Shown here one piece after another: positions 61,887 to 64,000 of a stretch of DNA of 64,000 bases; the stretch's first letter is position 1, and each line of letters starts with the position of its first letter. The stretch is from an archaeon (GTDB taxonomy: Archaea > AGJL01 > Methanococci > Methanococcales > Methanocaldococcaceae), in NCBI GenBank assembly GCA_024278985.1, contig JAJRSC010000030.1:1-64000 (forward strand). Direction: 5' to 3'. Both the position numbers and the translations under genes were made by a program. The notes under the pieces are model-generated. The model was not told the DNA's origin. It ran no database searches and worked only from the letters and a program-made list of their open reading frames with translations.

Positions 61887-62174
61887 ATGAGAAATGTAAA
61901 GATATCTGATGAAGCAAAAAAATATATTTTAGATAAAATAAGCAAGGTAAAAAAAGACACTTTAATAATAACATTTGAAGGTTTCGGTTGAGCTGGACCA
62001 AGGTTTGGGATTGTTTTATCAGACCCAACTGATAAGGATAAACTAATCTATGATAAAGAATTTAAATTATACCTTGACCCTATTGCTTCTCAATGGTTAA
62101 AAGATGTAGAAATAACCTTAAAAAGGAGCTTATTTGGAAGATATTTAAAAATAAAAGGTTCAAGTGAGTGCTAA
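61887..62174 (+). CDS. HesB-like selenoprotein (UGA selenocysteine at residue 35)
   Basis: A 95-residue IscA/HesB-family protein: MRNVKISDEAKKYILDKISK, then TFEGFG-U-AGPRFG, where the in-frame TGA at 61989-61991 replaces the Cys that IscA-type scaffolds use. The frame is open past the TGA for 61 residues (VLSDPTDKDKLIYDKEFK, IASQWLKDVEITLKRSLFG) and stops with TAA 62172-62174. A SECIS directly follows. HesB-like selenoproteins are known from Methanocaldococcus-type archaea. The Sec may take part in Fe-S or redox chemistry. Ordinary gene callers will miss it. Confidence 0.9.
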
Positions 62175-62204
62175 CCAGGAACCCAATATTTGGGACTGGT
62201 TAGC
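62170..62204 (+). promoter_or_regulatory. Archaeal SECIS element
   Basis: Stem GCTAACCAG (62170-62178) with CTGGTTAGC (62196-62204) is 9 bp; the internal loop GAA (62179-62181) opposite A (62195) is the archaeal SECIS signature; CCCAA (62182-62186) with TTGGG (62190-62194) closes a 3-nt TAT loop. The stem begins inside the last Cys codon and contains the stop codon TAA of the selenoprotein, and its end overlaps the truB stop on the other strand. A run of T follows (62206-62211), likely the transcript end. Confidence 0.92.
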
Positions 62205-63171
62205 GTTTTTTCTTCCACATTTTTGGATATAAATTTCTTTCCATTATAACTCTTTCAACATCTACTGCTATACCTTTATCATTTTCCAAAATTTCTTTTG
62301 TACTCATTAATGCCTTACCAATTGCAACAGCCTCTCCTTTTAAGGTTTCTACAACAACCAAATCATTTTTATTTATATCATTACTTAGCTTAGATATTCC
62401 CTTAACATAAACATCAGCTCCATGACAAATAGCATTAACTGCAGAATCTTTAACTACTATTTTTTTTAAATGTCTTAATCCATATTCTAAAGGCTTTATA
62501 ACTCTTCTAAGTTCCTCCTCATCATTATCTTCTTTCCAAAATATATATGCATCTAATAAATCCTGTAAATAAACAGCATCTTTTTCTGTAAAACATCCAC
62601 TTTTAATTCTTCTTAATTCTTGCATATGGGCGGATGTTCCTAAAGCCTCTCCTATATCTTCACATAATTTTCTTATATATGTCCCTGACTGACATCTAAC
62701 TTTAAATAAAACATCTTTTCCATCTTTTTCTAATAATTCAATATTGTGTATTTTTCTTATTCTCAATCTTTTTTTAACAGCAGATTTTAAAGGAGGTCTT
62801 TGATAAATTTTTCCTGTAAATTCCTTAAAGATTTTTTTTATATTCTCTTCATCAGTATCTCTATGTAAATGCATTAAACAAATATATTCCTTTGGAGGAA
62901 TATGCCAGGTTTGTATTGTTTTAGTAGCATTTTCTAAGGCAATTGGTAAAACTCCAGTAACTTTTGGGTCAAGTGTTCCACCATGTCCAGCTTTTTCTAA
63001 ATTTAATATTTTTTTTACCCAAGAACTAACTTCATGAGATGTTGGACCTCTTGGTTTATCTATAACTACTACACCATATTTAATATATTTATCAATTGGT
63101 CTCTCTTCTGGTTTGTATCCATAATTAGGATTAGTTTCAGCTTCTTCTTTTGTTATTAACAAAAATTTCAC
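62200..63171 (-). CDS. cbf5: tRNA/rRNA pseudouridine synthase Cbf5 (TruB family)
   Basis: A 323-residue enzyme, the catalytic core of archaeal H/ACA ribonucleoproteins. IDKPRGPTSHEVSSWVKKIL and AGHGGTLDPKVTGVLPIAL (catalytic Asp) form the TruB domain; the last 90 residues are the PUA domain (KKIVVKDSAVNAICHGADVYVKG) that recognises the ACA box. It begins with GTG (GTGA overlap with the small membrane gene upstream). It should act with the H/ACA RNA predicted at 19432-19497. Confidence 0.93.
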   Translation of the reverse strand: MKFLLITKEEAETNPNYGYKPEERPIDKYIKYGVVVIDKPRGPTSHEVSSWVKKILNLEKAGHGGTLDPKVTGVLPIALENATKTIQTWHIPPKEYICLMHLHRDTDEENIKKIFKEFTGKIYQRPPLKSAVKKRLRIRKIHNIELLEKDGKDVLFKVRCQSGTYIRKLCEDIGEALGTSAHMQELRRIKSGCFTEKDAVYLQDLLDAYIFWKEDNDEEELRRVIKPLEYGLRHLKKIVVKDSAVNAICHGADVYVKGISKLSNDINKNDLVVVETLKGEAVAIGKALMSTKEILENDKGIAVDVERVIMERNLYPKMWKKKR

Positions 63172-63347
63172 CTTCCTTTACTTCCTTTATTGGCTACTTT
63201 TAATACTCTATAAAATCCACTCACTACACCAATTAAAAAAAATACTACTATCCAAATATTATTATTGGTATATTGAGCTATAATATACCCAACAATTAAA
63301 CCAATAACAATACTACCAAACATTTCAAATGCTACATCTTTTAACAT
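63168..63347 (-). CDS. Small two-helix membrane protein (AtpZ/AtpI-like)
   Basis: A 59-residue protein: MLKDVAFEMFGSIVIGLIVG, a first transmembrane helix, a short polar loop QYTNNN, a second helix ending FYRVLKVANKGSKGR. The glycine-zipper-like GLIVGYIIA and GVVSGFYRVLK resemble the AtpZ/AtpI family, but this is only a resemblance. It overlaps cbf5 by 4 nt, so it is probably its first operon partner. Missed easily because of its size. Confidence 0.65.
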   Translation of the reverse strand: MLKDVAFEMFGSIVIGLIVGYIIAQYTNNNIWIVVFFLIGVVSGFYRVLKVANKGSKGR

Positions 63348-63359
63348 ACAAGTGAAATT

Positions 63360-64000
63360 ATGATTGAGGAGATTATTAAATATTGCTCTAACCCATATTT
63401 AAATAAAGAGTTTGCCTTAGCATATAAAAAAAAGTTATTTTATTCTGTAAAGCAGTTGGATGGTAATGTTAAGGTTGTTTTACCATTTATATTTAAAAAT
63501 AAAAACTTTACAAAATTAGAAAACTATAAAGAAGGAATTGAAGGAGCTACTCAGAGAGTTATAGAACTTATAAAAGAGGAAATTATTAAAAAGAAAAGAT
63601 TTTTACCTTTGGCAGGGTATTTTGGAAAAAGATATCAGGCATTGTATGAACCTTTAACAGTTGTAAATTGTGATTTAAATATTGGTTATGATTTATGGAG
63701 AGCTGATAAATATAACTACATAGAAAAAGATAGAATATATTTAATATTAAGAATGATTTATCCAATAAAAGACCCAAAGGAAATATCTAAACTAATAGAT
63801 AATCTAAGTTATGAACTTGCTGATTTTATAGATAAGATAGATATAAATATATTAATTAATGAAGCAAAGAATATTATTAATCAAAAATATTTAAGAGAGA
63901 ACTTAAAGAATTTTGGATTAGTATGTTTTATAGGTAATAACTCAAGGCCTGCAAGGAAATACACAGAGGTAAGAAGACACTACAGGATTGCAGGACCTAA
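63360..64000 (+). CDS. Partial gene: protein of unknown family, possibly a predicted ABC-class ATPase
   Basis: An open frame from ATG 63360 (MIEEIIKYCSNPYLNKEFAL) that runs off the end of the window, at least 213 residues. It contains FLPLAGYFGKRYQAL, NCDLNIGYDLWRADK and, near the cut, GLVCFIGNNSRPARKYTEVR and RHYRIAGPK. The last part reminds me of the segment before the P-loop in archaeal predicted ABC-class ATPases, but the nucleotide-binding motifs would lie outside this window. The start is divergent from the small membrane gene, 12 nt apart. Confidence 0.6.
   Translation, partial: MIEEIIKYCSNPYLNKEFALAYKKKLFYSVKQLDGNVKVVLPFIFKNKNFTKLENYKEGIEGATQRVIELIKEEIIKKKRFLPLAGYFGKRYQALYEPLTVVNCDLNIGYDLWRADKYNYIEKDRIYLILRMIYPIKDPKEISKLIDNLSYELADFIDKIDINILINEAKNIINQKYLRENLKNFGLVCFIGNNSRPARKYTEVRRHYRIAGP

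Overview
The window comes from an AT-rich hyperthermophilic methanogenic archaeon of the order Methanococcales, most like Methanocaldococcus. The main clues are a complete energy-converting Eha hydrogenase operon, a small heat-shock protein almost identical to my recollection of M. jannaschii Hsp16.5, archaeal information-processing proteins (S6e, S8e, Nop5, Cbf5, RNase P Rnp3 and Rnp4, SRP54, Spt5), methanogen cofactor enzymes (MfnA, ComC, CobK) and archaeal selenocysteine machinery. Genes mostly start 5-8 nt after a GGTG/GGAG ribosome binding site. Species cannot be fixed from the sequence alone.

Layout. 1-9946: XRE-type regulator, ehaA to ehaQ in order, then rnp3, all plus strand. 9947-10162: a structured RNA with a kink-turn ahead of rps6e. 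10163-20592: rps6e, hsp20 (minus), MFS transporter, wecB, V4R protein, KamA-family radical SAM enzyme, CBS protein, PK-C protein, ArsA/Get3, CMD protein, truA, an H/ACA guide RNA antisense to the truA end, atpD, DUF22. 20593-28008: minus-strand regulator, then hflX, aroC, cobK, endA, comC, two pilin-like proteins and trpG. 28005-33170: mostly minus strand (hacB-QueD-like-bpsA, rps8e, NYN protein, phosphoesterase-dph2), with one plus-strand zinc-ribbon gene at 31257. 33338-37229: thrC, an ATPase, UPF0058, guaAB. 37213-48322: rnp4 (minus), a TPR protein (plus), then a minus block HD-HEAT-like-DHPS-like-argG, trpD, and a double-cubane protein with its activator ATPase. 48492-50241: ftsZ-secE-spt5. 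50355-57481: ubiX-srp54, pgi (minus), purD-nop5-mfnA, DUF211. 57597-64000: cdc48, SepSecS, a HesB-like selenoprotein with its SECIS, cbf5, a small membrane protein and a gene running off the end.

How it fits together. Eha uses the membrane ion gradient to reduce ferredoxin with H2. Selenocysteine synthesis (SepSecS) sits divergently next to a UGA-encoded selenoprotein whose SECIS overlaps its own stop codon and the convergent end of cbf5. An H/ACA guide RNA, the pseudouridine synthase that H/ACA RNAs guide (Cbf5), TruA, EndA, Nop5 and two RNase P proteins make the window rich in RNA maturation.

The strangest property is a set of otherwise intact, conserved genes carrying single-base lesions: in-frame stops in ehaD, a metallophosphoesterase, purD and mfnA; a one-base deletion in an A-run of endA; and an ATT where hacB should start. 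The stops and the ATT can all be explained as G-to-T changes on the coding strand, which points to sequence error or a real mutational bias rather than codon reassignment, since TAG and TAA end many normal genes here.
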